Assembly: GCF_965638725.1 (NCBI RefSeq)
Contig: NC_134974.1
Location: 1,572,143-1,636,142, forward strand
Source: Aptenodytes patagonicus
Taxonomy: Eukaryota; Chordata; Aves; Sphenisciformes; Spheniscidae
Reading direction: 5' to 3'
Length of the DNA: 64,000 nucleotides
Of the stretch, positions 10,271 through 22,900 are shown piece by piece. The notes beneath the pieces are model-generated. The model saw only the letters and a list, made by a program, of their open reading frames with translations. It had not been told where the DNA came from and ran no database searches. A program made the position numbers and the translations under genes. Numbering within the stretch: position 1 is the first letter of the stretch; each line of letters opens with the position of its first letter.

Positions 10271-12394
10271 AGAGGCACCCTTTGTGCATGTAACTTGTTA
10301 CCAACAAGCTCATCTTGTATGGAAAGCGCTCTGTACTACTGAAGTAGGCTTTGATTTAGTACTTGCAATGCTCCCTCCCCATTTTCTTGCTAATGGCCTG
10401 CCCATTCCATCCTAGAGCCTTGTTTTATGTGACATAATTAGAGATCAAATTAATTTCATGCACAGCATTGTTGATTCAGGTAATTTTGACATTCATCATG
10501 ATCTGCTTGGAAAGCAATGAATTTTTCCTCCTCTGTCTGTCATTTTAGTTACTGACTTGTCTTTCACAGGGCCATTTACAAATTAGAATGATGTGAGACT
10601 CATCTTACATAGTTAAGTAATTGGAAAATTTGCATATTTTGCACAAATATTCTTCCAGGTACTTTTCTCTGTTTCTTAGGATTGCGCCGCATATCTAGTT
10701 TGAATCTCTCATTGAGTGTGAAATATTTTTGTAGATAAAAGCCTGATTAGGTCACATACCTTGTATAGTAGCAAATTTTTAGTTTGTCAGTCAACATTAA
10801 CCATTTTATTTCAGAAACCACATCATGGTTTATAGCTTATTGTGTTGCTTCCTTCTAATTTTGTATAATCTCCAACTACTTTTAATTCCCAACACACAAC
10901 ATGGTACCATCAGAATGTTTAAAAAAGTGTGTTCTTCCAAGCCAACTCAACACTTCAAAACATTTTTAGAAATAATTTGCCCCTTGACCCACAGAGCAAT
11001 TTCTGTAAAGACTCAGAGTGTTTTTTCCTTCCCTTCTTCCAATACTAAGCTGAGGTCTGTTTGGAGGATGTCGTACGTTTTTACAAGGAGTCAGAAAATG
11101 GAGCAACTACTTGTAAGGAGAATCTTTTCCTGACATCAGTCAGACTGAGAATTATCTCACCAAGCTGAGACTGAAAACTTTCAGACTTTATGGACTCATG
11201 TTCAAACTGTGCAAGGACAATGAGTTAGACAGGTCAGCTGCTGCTACCTGGCCAGATACTGAATTGCACATTTAAAATGTCAAAATCCATTGTGCAACAT
11301 CAGACAGTCCAGATATCTATGAAAAAACTCTTCTCACAACAGGACTTTGAATCATCCGTGTACTGACAGCAGTGAAGACTGTAATAGTACAAGACAAAAA
11401 CATCCCATTAAATGTTTGAGATGAAACTCAACAGAAAGAGTGCTGCATGTGTTGAGAGATGCTGACAGAAATTTAGCACAGCAAATCAGGGTTGGTTTTT
11501 TTTTTTAAAGCAAACCAGAATCGTTCTACAAAGCATTTTTCAGCAGAAACATACTGTTCAGCATCTGGTGTTGGATATGGGCTACTGGACAAGTTGTTTC
11601 CCTAGACTAATTAGGGGTGTAATATGCTGAGGTTTGAATGTACTGGCATAACAAATTGGTATCCAGAACATCCACTTATGGTATTCAGACAACTCTCCTG
11701 TAGGAAAGAAATTAAAGCAATTGAGAACACATGAGAAGATGGCATCCATGCAATTGCTTGGACACATACTTTCAGTTGATTTATTACCATACCCAAACAC
11801 AGAAAACCAAATGCTTCATTCAGGTGGTGCAGCAAACAATCATTTATACTATATTCAAATAATTTGTGTCGGTAATTTTGGCTAACCAAATGAAGAAAAA
11901 TTAAGAAAGACTGAAGCTTAAATTTTTACACCATTGCATGAAACTTTTCTGAAGAGAGAAATGTTTAATTTCATTTGTTAAAACAGAACCTAATACATCA
12001 CGACTACAGCAAAACAAGAATTAAATTGACCGTGAAGGGATAAAATTATCCACCCAGCAGAGTTCCTACAAAACATCACACCCAAATTTGTGAATTTATT
12101 TTTATTGTTTTAAGAATTCAGTACAGAGAAAAAACAAATTCATTGGGAATGCATCCTGTAGTAATCATTGAGGTGGAATAAGTGATCAATCCAGGATTAA
12201 TGGAAATGTTTTTATAAAATATTCTTTCATTCAAAAAAAAGTATATTTCACTTAGTTTTCTACCTCACAATATCAGAATCTTGATCTTTCATTTACTTCC
12301 ATTACATATTTAGAAACCACTGAGGTGTGTCTGTCTGCAGATCCCTAGGGCTGTATAACAATATTGAAGCTCCTCCTTTGGCTTCTTTAAAGGA

Positions 12395-12525
12395 AAGAAC
12401 TTCAAAGTTAGTCCCAAATACTCATTAATGATTGAGACATACAAAGTGTACATACTATGTAAATATTGCAAGTATATGACAAAATTTAAATAGTCATGTC
12501 ACTTGGATAATAACATCACTTCAAA
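12395..12525. repeat. Decayed SINE-like fragment, copy 1
   Basis: Shows the recurring layout TTCAAAG, then CTCATTAATGATT, then ACATACAAAGTG, then ATAATAACATCACTT. It resembles the other fragments at about 13,620, 15,125, 24,650, 25,655, 28,350 and 29,930. The family (ancient amniote SINE or LINE tail) is an inference. Confidence 0.35.
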
Positions 12526-13609
12526 TTTGAGAGTCACGGTTACTGAAATTAAACCACGACACCTAAGCAGGCAATATTTAATAGCTTCAGAAACCAGGGT
12601 TATTAATTTTTTCATTAAAAAGTAGGTTTGTGTGTGTCATAATAGTAACCTTTTATAAAACTTCTGGAGCAGATTCACAGCTACTCTAAATTCTTATGAC
12701 TATATAATGCAGCAGCACTGGGTAACAAAATAAGGTTGGAATATGGTTTTTTTGGAAATCACCAACACAAACCATCTACTTTCTCAAGCATTAGCCTTGC
12801 TGCCACAAGCTCTGTGCCTGTCCCAGCTGTTACCACAAAAATGCAGTTTATGCAAATCCTAAGTTATTGCTTCTCTCCCTTTGCCTTTCACAGCATGTCC
12901 TTCTCAGTGAAAAATAATTTCCTCAGCTCTACTAGCAGAAGACTAAGTTGCCTACCTGCAGAGCTAGAGCCGTACATCTGCTCCAGATTCGTAGCGAAAA
13001 TTCACATCCAGTGACCCCCCTGTAAGTGGGCTCCTTCAGACTGGACCAGGAAGGGTCTGAGACTTGTGGTGACACTATTGCACTGAAAAGCCTGGCATAG
13101 TGTAGCGTAATCACTTCTATTTCAATGTGCCATCTAGACAGATGTTGCTATTTTGTTTCCTATTCTTTAGAAAAGGACACTTCTGGCCACCCTAACCCAT
13201 TCTGATAGATAAAGTGTCATTCTACACCCAAGCTTTGGTTGGTCCCTGGGATGCTTGTTTGGGCATCAACCCTGATTAAAGGGTCTGCCAGTAAGAATCA
13301 GGGTGAAAAACTGCAGCTACCAAGGATGACAAAGACTTTTTTTGTCCCCACATAGCTCATCTTTGGGCTGTTGTGTCAAAAGCCATAGCTGTCAGCCCAC
13401 AAGGCAAGCTACTCAGAGAAAGTGTCTCAAATACCCTGAGATCTGACCTTCCCTACAGACAGATTTCCTGTCTGGAGTTGTTTACCTGCTACTTGTTTGC
13501 TTCTCTAACAGAGCAGTAAAAATTTTTCTCTGTAAATCCTTTCTAAATTATGAGGTGTGTTGGAGGCTTCCCTAGGGCAGTAACTCTTATCGGGAAGCTC
13601 TGCGTCCTC

Positions 13610-13805
13610 CTTAAATCAAATGTCATATCACAAGTATTCATTAATGATTTATACATGCAGAGTGCTGTGTTTAATTAAAGTGTGGTATGGGTTTCAGACA
13701 CCCATGAATTGAGTAATAATATCCCTTTAAGATAAACAGATCAAAGTCACATGTCATTCCACTAATCAGCTCCGAATCAGGTCATGATTCCTTGCCTCAA
13801 TGCTT
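13610..13805. repeat. Decayed SINE-like fragment, copy 2
   Basis: CATTAATGATTTATACATGCA followed by AGTAATAATATCCCTTTAAGATAAACAG, then CAAAGTCACATGTC and CTTGCCTCAA. The order recalls the MIR-like tail of ancient SINEs (TTATCCCCATTTTACAG, then CAAGGTCACA). It ends beside the C run. Confidence 0.4.
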
Positions 13806-13821
13806 CCCCCCCCCCCCCCCC
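13806..13821. repeat. C16 homopolymer
   Basis: Sixteen consecutive C bases, counted directly. Such runs are prone to length error in sequencing. Confidence 0.95.
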
Positions 13822-15109
13822 TTACACTGCATTCATATTAGATCCCACTCACCCCTTACAGTCTCAGGTGACCCTGGACCACAGTAGATGCAAATAAACT
13901 CAATTCCATGGATTTGTATGCCATTGCAATGATTTCTACCATGAAGGGTAAAGCCTTATAAATTTCATCAGTTTTTTCTCAGGATACAAGTCATCTCAGT
14001 GACAGATTATTTTCCCTTTCTGTGAGTGTCTTTCAAGAGCACAACTGTTTGTTTTTAGTAGGCTGCCTGTCATCAGTCTGATGCTCTTGTTCCCCAGTCA
14101 TCTTTCCCCTCAAATCATATTTAGCTGTGGTACTTGTAAGGACAGAAGACAGATGGGCTGGAAGCTGGAGTGCACTGCTTGGAAAGCATAAACAGACTTT
14201 CAAAACTACTAGTTACTTCAAATTTGGAACAGCTCCGAGATGCCTTGTTTTCAAGGCAAATAATTTCTAAAAAGCTATATCTTTTGAGGCATCACGGCTT
14301 TGGCAACCAAAATATCATCATTTTTCAGTGGGAGCAAACCTTAGCTTTTGCTGTAAAGCAGGAGCGGTTTGGGTGACTTTTTTAATTCTGCCTCCCTGGA
14401 TGTCTCTCACAGCTCACCCAGCTCCGAAGCCAGACTCACGGGCATCTCAGAGGAGGGAATCATACAGGGAATCACTAAGCTCTGTATGAAGCAATACCAA
14501 AGATCATGACTATTACTTCAGTGATCTCTCTCATTGGCCATACCCAAGGAACCAGCATGCTTAGGGAGAGTGAGTTCACATTACCTGATACATAGGGAGA
14601 AGGAATTTGGTTTTCTTTGCTCCTTAATTTTAGTACTCCTACACTCCAAAGAAGCTGGATCCTACCCTCAGACAGGTGGTACAATTTTGCAGCAGACAGT
14701 CTTAGCAGTCAGCTGTTCGGACAAGGTCGATGAGCAGCAAAGAGGACTCTCTCTCTCCCCTAATGCTGGGATTACATTTGTAGCTGGGTGTAAAAAAAAA
14801 ACCCAAACCAACTCTCTTTGCAGGTTTAATGTACAACCCGCCGTAACTATGCAAGTAAATCTCTTCGGGCAAGATGCTGCCACTGCTGGGGTGCCATCTT
14901 ATCTTGTGGAAGTTTGGGCGTTTTCAGTATAAAAAGCATTCATGCTCCACCACCTTTCTCTGAAAACCATTTCATTTCTTTAGTTGCTAGCATTTTCCTT
15001 TTTCTAATAACTCATTCAATCTGTGGTCCTCATCTAAATTATTCCTGTAAAGTAGATGTCTTTGTAAAAATCCCAAAGCAATGACAGCCATTGGGAACAG
15101 CCTGCGGAA

Positions 15110-15215
15110 GTTTCAGATTAAAGGATTTGAAAGCACTTTGCAAACTCTCATTAATGGTTTACACATGCAAAACACTTATTATCATATTTTAAGTATCCAG
15201 CATGATTGCAGTGTT
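15110..15215. repeat. Decayed SINE-like fragment, copy 3
   Basis: Contains GAAAGCACTTTGCAAAC, CTCATTAATGGTTTACACATG and CTTATTATCATA. This is the clearest match to the AAAGCACTTTACAAACATTAAT stretch typical of ancient amniote SINE/LINE tails. Confidence 0.45.
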
Positions 15216-16213
15216 TTAAAACAGAGTTACAAAGTCACCCTGAAATATGCATTAAGGTTATTAATGTACATTCTCTAGTTATGTATTAAGGTGCTTGCAT
15301 CATACTACATTTTTGTTTGATTTTCATTTGAAAAGTAGCTTTGTACTGCTGCCGGCTTTCTCAGAATAGGCAACTGATGAAACTTGTTGCAGAGAAAACT
15401 TGAACCTTCTCAGACAATACTGATTTCTCAGAAATTACACAAACATGCACTTGCTCGCTTCCTATGTATGTGAAAACAGAGAATAATTGTATTAGCATGC
15501 ATGACCTCCACATCTTGTTTAATTTTGTTTGCATTCAGAGGAGGGGTCTCAAAGAGCTGAACTACTCACGCTGGTAACGGAATAACAATATGAAGACCCT
15601 TTATTAAGACCCTTAATAAAGACTCAGAGGCCTTTTCAGAGGAGTCAGGAGAATAATTTGAGCAAAGGGTTAGGCTCTTGTACATCTCTAATGAAAGAAT
15701 GTGAGCAGAATGTGAAGGTCAGAAAATGTGCAAATCAGGCTAGTCTGACACATGCAGACAGTATGCAGAACTTAGTCTTGGGAAAAAAATATCTGGGTAG
15801 CTAATTAGGACCTCACACACAAAAGGCTTCTTTAAGCTTTCAATAAATTTAAGAAAGTTACCACAACATAGGCCTCCTATTTCTCCTCTTGTTTTCTTTC
15901 TTTTCCCCCCTCTTTAACTGTTCTCTTCGGAAAAGCAGATAAATCCACGTTGAGACAATTGTTCCTTGGTAACCAACCATTACCTAAAGGATGATTTTTG
16001 ATGTAGGATTTTCATTTAAAGGGTGTTATTTTTTTTAACAAAGATCATTACTACTCCATAGTTAGTAATTTGCAGGCATTGGTAATTGCAGATTTCTTAA
16101 GTGACAGCTTAGGTTTCAAAATACATAAATGAAGCCACAGATTTTAACTAGGGACGGTGTCTTAAAATACTTTAAGCAGCTTTAAAAGACTTGGCCCTTT
16201 TTTCCTCCATTTT

Positions 16214-16224
16214 GGGGGGGGGGG
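16214..16224. repeat. G11 homopolymer
   Basis: Eleven consecutive G bases in an AT-rich setting. Confidence 0.9.
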
Positions 16225-16914
16225 AATTAAAAATTAAAAAAAATCCATGTTCACTCTTCATTCCAAGTAGGGGGGAAATAAAAAAAAGCACAGTTTGGGA
16301 ATTTCCAGTCCTATTGAATTGCTATGTTTTGTTCAGCCCAAGTGCATCTCCTCTACACTAGGATTCCCAATCCCTTTGGACACTTATCTCTTCGGATTCA
16401 ATTTCAGGTATCTTATCTTTCCTGTAAACATGGCTATCCCAGAAAGAAGGATGTTCCAGAGTCCAAGCCACTGGCCTAGTTGCGGTTGTATACACTTCAG
16501 TCATCCTATAGACTGAGCTGTTACACCAAATCCTAAGTTTATTGTGGAAACTGGGAGAATGTGAATATGGGTAATCTTAAAATTAAGTGATTTATTAAAA
16601 CTCAGGTCTGTGTTTACTTCCTGATTGCCACAGATTTCCTATGTAAAACTGGAAAAGTCATTTCAGGACATACCAAAAAGTGCTCACTGTACTTTTCTGT
16701 ACTGACAGCCCCTCCCTTAATCCCTGTGCATTAATGTTGCATTTGTAAAAGAGAGATAGTAATCCTTTCTTTTGTTTCTCAGATCTAATCAGTTCTAACA
16801 TTTGTTGTTCGGTGTGGGGACTTGCCCTTTGTTTGCCCGACGCAAGGCAATCTTAGTTAAGACTTCAAAGAGTTACTGGAATTCAAATTATAAATAATAT
16901 GATAAATGCCAATG

Positions 16915-17030
16915 AGGAAAGCCTGTTTTACTCCAGGCTGTTCCATTTGCTCACCAAGTGACCTCTGACAATTCATTTAGCCTCTGTGCTTCACTATTAA
17001 ACCTACATAATAACTGGAATTAAAGTTTGC
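16915..17030. repeat. MIR-like ancient SINE fragment
   Basis: Reads like a decayed MIR core: AAGTGACCTCTGACAA, TTTAGCCTCTGTGCTTC, then ACATAATAACTGG. This order (sequence for losing track of GGGCAAGTCACTTAACCTCT, CCTCAGTTTC, ATAATAA) is characteristic. Assigned from memory of the consensus, not a search. Confidence 0.45.
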
Positions 17031-17374
17031 CAAAGGCAATGAAAAACTAAGCTGCAAGGGAAGCGCGAGGTAGCATTTTCTCTAGTGCCCAAAACTGCAA
17101 ACAGTAAAATTCTCAAGGAGTCCCACAGTGGACTATGGCACAAGGGGCTGTAAAAAGAGGGTGCAATAACACAAAGCACCGAGCAGTCTCTCGGACAGTA
17201 TTTAGAAAAGAGAAGGCCCATAAGAGGAGCACGGGTTACGCTACGCCTGGATTAATGGCACAAAACACTTCAACTACAGAAGATGAGCATAGTTGGCAGC
17301 TAAGGTTTTTCTTGCCAGGCATTTCCAGCTATCTTCCTCTAATGTTTATTAAAGATCATATCTGATTTGTCCCA

Positions 17375-17580
17375 AGCACTTGTGGAAAAGCCTCTGTGGG
17401 GCATTGCCCTGGCTCAGGCAATGTCCAGGGCCACTCAGCTCCACCAGATGCAGGGAAGGAGCTGCCACCCCACAGCCACCCCCGCTCTCAGGCTTCTTTG
17501 CACCAACGCCGCGGGGCTCTCCTGCTGCAGGGCTCCATGCCTGGACCATCATGGGGTGCCTTGCTGCTTTGTCTAGAAAA
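17375..17580. other. GC-rich patch within AT-rich DNA
   Basis: Local GC and CpG rise sharply (for example CAACGCCGCGGGGCTC near 17,503), with three overlapping short open frames and none resembling a known family. It may be a decayed repeat or inserted fragment. I cannot assign it. Confidence 0.35.
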
Positions 17581-20499
17581 CTGAGCTACTGGGGCAATTC
17601 CAGTAATTACGGGATCTACTGCATGCAATAACTTTCCTCCCCAAGAACACTGCCTGTGGTGGTTTACAGTCAGTTAAAAACTGGATTTTTTTTTTTTACC
17701 TACAAGTTTAAGGTTTACCTTCACTTGGCTTATGAGCAGCATGTTGTGTGAATTTTATATTGATACAACCAATCTTTTTCTTTATCTGTGGTTAAATTGC
17801 AAGAACCAAATCTTACCAGATTGAATGAGAATAAACATATATAAATAAATATATATTAATCTCCCTATATATGTATATTTGATTTTTCAGCCAAATGAAT
17901 CCTGCTGCACAGCTTTAATGTTATATAGCTCCTCAGTGGCAAAGCAGTGCTTAGGCAGATTAATTAGAAGTAAATCTTAGGACATTCCCACCTACCTTTA
18001 CTCCCCTTTTGCCTGGAGCCCTCAAAAAGCCTACTTTAATCAGAAAACTGTACTCATTTTTCCTGTTCTTATTATGACCTTAAAAAACAACCTGGCTAAG
18101 ATGCAGTGACATTTGACTCAAAAAAGAAAAGTCCAAACAGTGCTAAGGGCGTAACACAAATCCACCTTTTTACTCCAGCCTTTGGTTTTGGCCACCTTCT
18201 GGCAAAAACTGAAGCACCCGCTTCACTGATTGGTGTTCCCCCATAGATTCACATGCTCAAAATCAATATGAGAAATGAGACAGAGCTCTTAATTTGTACA
18301 AAAAAAGTCCTTTGCCTCCCTGAAGAACAGCTGCCTTCAGTGAATAGGAAAGGCTTTATCTTATGTATGTTATGCAGAAGGAATAGGCCTTTTTTTTGCC
18401 ATAGCTCCAAGCAGCCAGATTGGATTTTGAAATATTTTAGACAAACCAGTGTAAATGCTCTAGTAATCCCCACAAGGGCTGAAGGCATGTCGATGCACAG
18501 GCCCGAGCGCAACATATCTAGCAGGGAGTCAGTCTGAGCATGAAGTTTCCTAGCCAGGATGGAGCAAAGAGAGGTCAAAAGGGACCAAAGCATGGGAAAA
18601 ATCAGCTACAAGTAAATATACCACATTATGCAAACTTGCACCAGCCTTGACTCCAGTCATTCTGTAAGGCTGTGAAGTGTTAATTAAGGAATGTATTTCA
18701 GCCTTAGATCTTTACCTTCTCCAGACAAACTGGTGTATCTGTCTCTTAGAGGAGCAGCCTTTAGGGATCCCCACGTATCTGGATAAAGTGGCAATACCGC
18801 CTTTCATCCTGGACAGGAAAGTCCTCACTGGAGTCCTCTCAGCTGGCTCACTTTTCTTACTTACTCCAGTCCCAGAAAGCTTTTTAGTCCCAGCCTAAAC
18901 TTCACTGTCTTAAAGCAACATTCAGGCCCTGGAACCTCACGGCAAAGACTCCACCATCAAAACTACTAATTCTCTTTCACAAGTTTTATATTCAAAGTGA
19001 AGGGCAACCATTGTGTGGCGCTAGGAAGATGACATGCCTCCCTTCCTTACCTTGCAAACCAGAAGGAAGGATTCCTTTGTTCATAATTATTATTCACTTA
19101 ATTTTCCTTCATATCATAAATTATCTGTAGCTTGGGAGGATGCTAGCAGGGGTCCTAAGGCAAAAGCATTTACAGGAACTTGTGAACAGAACAAAAGATT
19201 TCAGACAGATTCCCAGTTATTTATGCAGATAAGGCATTGTGCATCAGGTATTGCTACTGCAACACAGCGAGTTGTATTGTCTCCAATTGCCTTAAGTGTG
19301 TCCCCAAATATGTAAGTGATCCCTCTCCCTGGCACTACAATAAGATTTTAATTAAGAGTACCTTTTACATAGTAAAAAAACTGTTTCTGATTTATGAGCT
19401 GGCATGTCAGGTGACTGTTATGCCAAAAAACTCCTAGCTGCACTAACTGGTGGCTTTTTCAGAAGTCTGTTTCTATGTGATCCTGATTTCCCTCTCCTTC
19501 TTTAACATGATATTTCTGTCACATTGATTTCCTCTTTAAAATGTTTATAAAAACATTTTTAAATCCACATGTCTGGCTCATTCATAAAAGTCTTGACAAA
19601 CTGACAGCCCCCATTTTCTCCGATTCTTTGGTAGTCTTATACTAAACTTATGTCTCTCATTTGTGTTAAAGTTCTCATCAGGATAGAGCTATTTCTTGTG
19701 TACTCCGCCCCCCCTCCCCAGTCTTCACCTTAGTACTGGCACAGAAAAACACAGCCTGGATGGAAACACCAGTTTTAGAGTACAGTCCATTGCAACCTTC
19801 CCTTTCCCATAATATTGTCCTTTTCAACCCAGTTAAAAAGCTGGGGTGGGGGAAACAAAAAATAGCCCACAGAGCTCTGATGCTCTGTGACTTCACTTTG
19901 AGTCAGTGGCAAAAAGACGTGGGTGGCATCTACCTGCCTTTAATTGCAACATGGTCAAACTCTGCAAAGAGACCTGAAACAAATCCACATGCTCCACTTA
20001 AATCCTATGCAAGCACTATTTGTAAAGGCTAAAGCAGATGTCGGATAACAGAGCTCTCTCCCTAGGAATCAATCCTATTCAGGTGATCAGTCTCATTGGG
20101 AAAGTGGCTAGAAATTTATTGAGTTGTTCTCCTCATCCATGAATATTCACTGAGAGGAATAACAGCTGTACGCTCTTCAGTTTAATGCCCTGTAAGGCAT
20201 TTCAGAGGAAAACTCTCTTCTCTTCCACACTGGACAACATATCAGATTTGGGAAGTGAAAATAAAATCCTGTTCCTTGACAGCAAACAGTGCTACTGATG
20301 CTCCCTTGAATCCCTTTCACAGACTGAATTTGAGGGGGAAAAAAACGCAAATAAAAGAATGCTTGATCAACTCATGATATAACTGAAATGTGGTTAATGA
20401 AGTATATCAGGTTCTTTTTGACCCATGAAATGTTAAAGTGAATCCTGCCTGCAGGGTGTAGCATGTATTTAGCACACTATGTGAAGATCCAATAGCTAA

Positions 20500-20635
20500 C
20501 AAACACAAACAGAGAGCACAACAGTTTCATTACTTGCAGAAGTTATGCATGCAGCAAAGTTTGTTTTGCAACTAATTAAGACTTCATGCAAAAAGGGTGT
20601 CACATCCTCCAGGCAATTTGACTAAGTGTATAAAA
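20500..20635 (+). promoter_or_regulatory. Promoter block of solitary gene B1
   Basis: TATAAAA at 20629-20635, with GGCAATTTGA at 20612-20621, 7 bp upstream. The preceding 110 bp aligns with the promoter of gene B2 (about 30,505-30,640): shared pieces include GCAACAAAGTTTG (here GCAGCAAAGTTTG), AATTAAG and CCTCCAGGCAAT. This shows that the two solitary genes came from one duplicated ancestor including its regulatory DNA. Confidence 0.75.
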
Positions 20636-20659
20636 GCATTTGCTACGTAGAACTCTTCT

Positions 20660-20696
20660 AATCACTTTTCCTAAACTCTTCTCCTTGGTGATCCGG
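20660..20696 (+). other. Non-coding exon 1 of gene B1
   Basis: Pyrimidine-rich, about 37 nt, placed 31 nt after the start of the TATA box and ending at a good GTAAGT donor (20697). The pattern CACTTTTC near its start recalls the CACTTCTCT of feather exon 1. The start is inferred. The intron is 20697-22380 (1,684 bp) and contains no obvious gene. Confidence 0.65.
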
Positions 20697-21614
20697 GTAA
20701 GTCAATTTTTAATCAATTACTTATTGCTATCTAAATATTATCAAATGATAGGTTGAACTTAGGAAATGGCAAGGGGGTATTCTTCCAGAAATACACTTTC
20801 TATTGTCCTTTAGTTTTAAGTCAATTTAAGTTTTACACTTCAGAGGTGAAAACTGGCATTTGCAAACTACATTAGCGTTCAAGACAGCAGTTCATTTAAG
20901 CCAGGAACGGCATATAGAACTCCCTCAGAACTCCGAAGAGTCTCAATAATTTCATACTGGCAAGCATTATTTTCATATTATACAGACTAGGTTTCATTAA
21001 ACAAATTATCATTGAAAAAAATAATTTTTTATGAGGTTCTCACCCTCGGCTGTCTTCAAGGAAGCTACGGTGTCTTTTAACAGTTGGAGAACTAGTCCTA
21101 AATATTTTTTAAATCCTGCAGAAACTGGAACTCAGGTTTTTCTTACTAAGAAGCCACTTTACTGCTGGTTTTGTTTAAAGTATATTTATAGTGCTGAATT
21201 CCAAATCTAGAAGGAGCGTACAAGTGCTCCTTCTTCACCTCTTTTCATGAGTACTAGGATGAGCTTTGACAAATTGTTTGTCTGCATTGGACCACTCGAG
21301 GATCCCTACCCTTAAGGCTGATCTGTGGTAGCAATTCTTTTCCCAAAGGCAAAACTAGCCGTTTCAGATCCAGTAAGATATTCCGTTGTTGCCTTTTTCT
21401 TACTTTCAAGTCAAAGGCATAGGGTCAAATGGAAAAAGCTGAAGATGCAGCCCTGAGGATTGGAGAAGGCAACGATGGCGTGTAGCTAAAATGAGATGTT
21501 TAGTTGGAGACACAAGAAATCTCCCCTGAATTTTGTCTCTCCCACAGACTCCCGGGGTAAATGTTGGGACTCATTTGGGAAATCAGTTCAGGCCCATCCT
21601 TTATGCCAGCCCTT

Positions 21615-21785
21615 AATCCCTTCCACATCAGTTTCACACTGATAAAGTGAAGAAAATTATCACTTCTCCCTCACTCCATTCGCCTTGCCTAATTAGTGTG
21701 GGCACAATCCAGGGCAAGGACAGTCTGTTAATCTATAATTATACAATGCCCCAAAAACTCTGGCCTTGATATCAGGTACAGTTTT
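21615..21785. repeat. Ancient LINE/SINE tail fragment inside the B1 intron
   Basis: Resembles the L2/CR1-L3-type tail: ACTGATAAAGTG, CTTGCCTAATTAGTGTG, then GGGCAAGGACAGTCTGTTAA, then a TACAATGCCCCAAAAACTC stretch. The order fits the known sequence around CTTGAGGGCAGGGACTGTGT. Assigned by memory of the consensus. Confidence 0.5.
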
Positions 21786-22395
21786 AAAGAGCTGTGTGAT
21801 TTCAAATATAAGATACTGTAATCCAGATTATATATAATAAGACTAATAAAAGATGGGTGGGTCTCCAACCCAGATCATACCTGTTCCACTTCTAACAAGG
21901 TGAGATGAGGTAACTAGCTTCACCCTCATGTTTTGATTTTGCCAGTGCTGTGAGGAGTAAAATTGAAGTTTAAAACATGGAGTCGAGTTGGGGTTATGGC
22001 TTTCAGCAGGGTTTGAATCGGCAATAGGAGGAGTGAGACAGAGCAGTGCAACACATTGAAAACCCTGGGGAGAAAAGAGACGAGAAGCAATAGCACAAGA
22101 GCGTTTTAGGTTGAAAACAGTGGTGATCTAGAAATTATCATCAGATATTGAAACAATGAAGTTCAAAAGGGTTACTTAGGAAGAAGAGTTACTGCGTGGG
22201 AAAAGGAAACTGGAGAAACATTTAACTATCACCTGAACTATTCGCATCTTGTAATTCTCGCTTTTGCCATCGCAATATCCAGCACGCAACCTTATCGTCC
22301 CAAAATCTTGATATCTAATACGTAAGCTTTTTGCTGGACTAACGACTGCTTTTCTCCCCTCCCCTCCTCCTGTGTTTCAGGTCTGGATCTGTCAC

Positions 22396-22773
22396 ATGTC
22401 TCCCTACAACGAGTGCTGCCTGCCGCCGGGGGTGACATGCCCTGAGCCGTTTGCCCTCACCTCCAGTGAAACCTGTGTCATAAAATACCCCGATACAGTA
22501 GTGGACATAGTGGACCCTGACTTGCCACCATATTCTGTGATATATCCTGGCCCAATTCTCACCACTTTCCCTCAGCAAACCATAGTGGGATCTACTGCAT
22601 TGTTCGATATCAGAAACTTACTCTGTTCCAGGGGATATCATGGGTTTAGGGGCATGTGTGGTTCTGGGACAGCATGTAACCCAGGATTATCATTTCGTGA
22701 TACAGGAAGCTTTAATCCTTTTTTTCCTCACTTGTCCAAACCATTTTGTTATAGAACTTGCAGGCCAACCTAA
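22396..22773 (+). CDS. Divergent corneous beta-protein B1 (125 aa)
   Basis: A 125-residue beta-keratin relative. The core at about 44-68 is well kept (PPYSVIYPGPILTTFPQQ, then TIVGST), including the P-G-P turn at 51-53 and FPQQT. The head lacks the usual MSC start (MSPYNECC), and its Cys spacing (7, 8, 15, 27) differs from feather and claw types. It is acidic around 37-42 (DIVDPD). The tail (69-125) is not Gly-Tyr repeats but a mixed Gly/Phe/Cys segment ending in CRPT. The ATG at 22396 lies 15 nt into exon 2 (TTTCAG acceptor ending at 22380). An AATAAA at 22895-22900 supports expression. The intact frame, core and splice sites argue against a pseudogene. Tissue is unknown; I cannot name the subfamily. 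Confidence 0.85.
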   Translation: MSPYNECCLPPGVTCPEPFALTSSETCVIKYPDTVVDIVDPDLPPYSVIYPGPILTTFPQQTIVGSTALFDIRNLLCSRGYHGFRGMCGSGTACNPGLSFRDTGSFNPFFPHLSKPFCYRTCRPT

Positions 22774-22894
22774 ATCCAACATGGATATCTGTGGATTACG
22801 TGAAAAGCAGAACTGAACAGTAAGACAGATCACGACTAAGTTTATGGATAATGGATTATAGAAGTGCTGAGCTCCCACAGTTCCCAGTGGAGTC

Positions 22895-22900
22895 AATAAA
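22895..22900 (+). terminator. B1 polyadenylation signal (AATAAA)
   Basis: First canonical hexamer after the stop, 122 nt downstream. Confidence 0.7.

Larger units (their letters stand above)
10450..20500. other. Long AT-rich intergenic region, no gene seen
   Basis: About 10 kb with base composition unlike either flanking array. Only short open frames are present, with none showing the beta-keratin core or another family I recognise. It holds decayed repeat fragments (listed separately), runs of C and G, and a GC-rich patch at about 17,375-17,580. No RNA gene was recognised. Confidence 0.6.

Noticed and set aside
13806-16224. C16 and G11 runs as possible G-quadruplex regulatory sites
   Set aside because: Single homopolymers without the four spaced G runs needed, and not near any promoter seen here.
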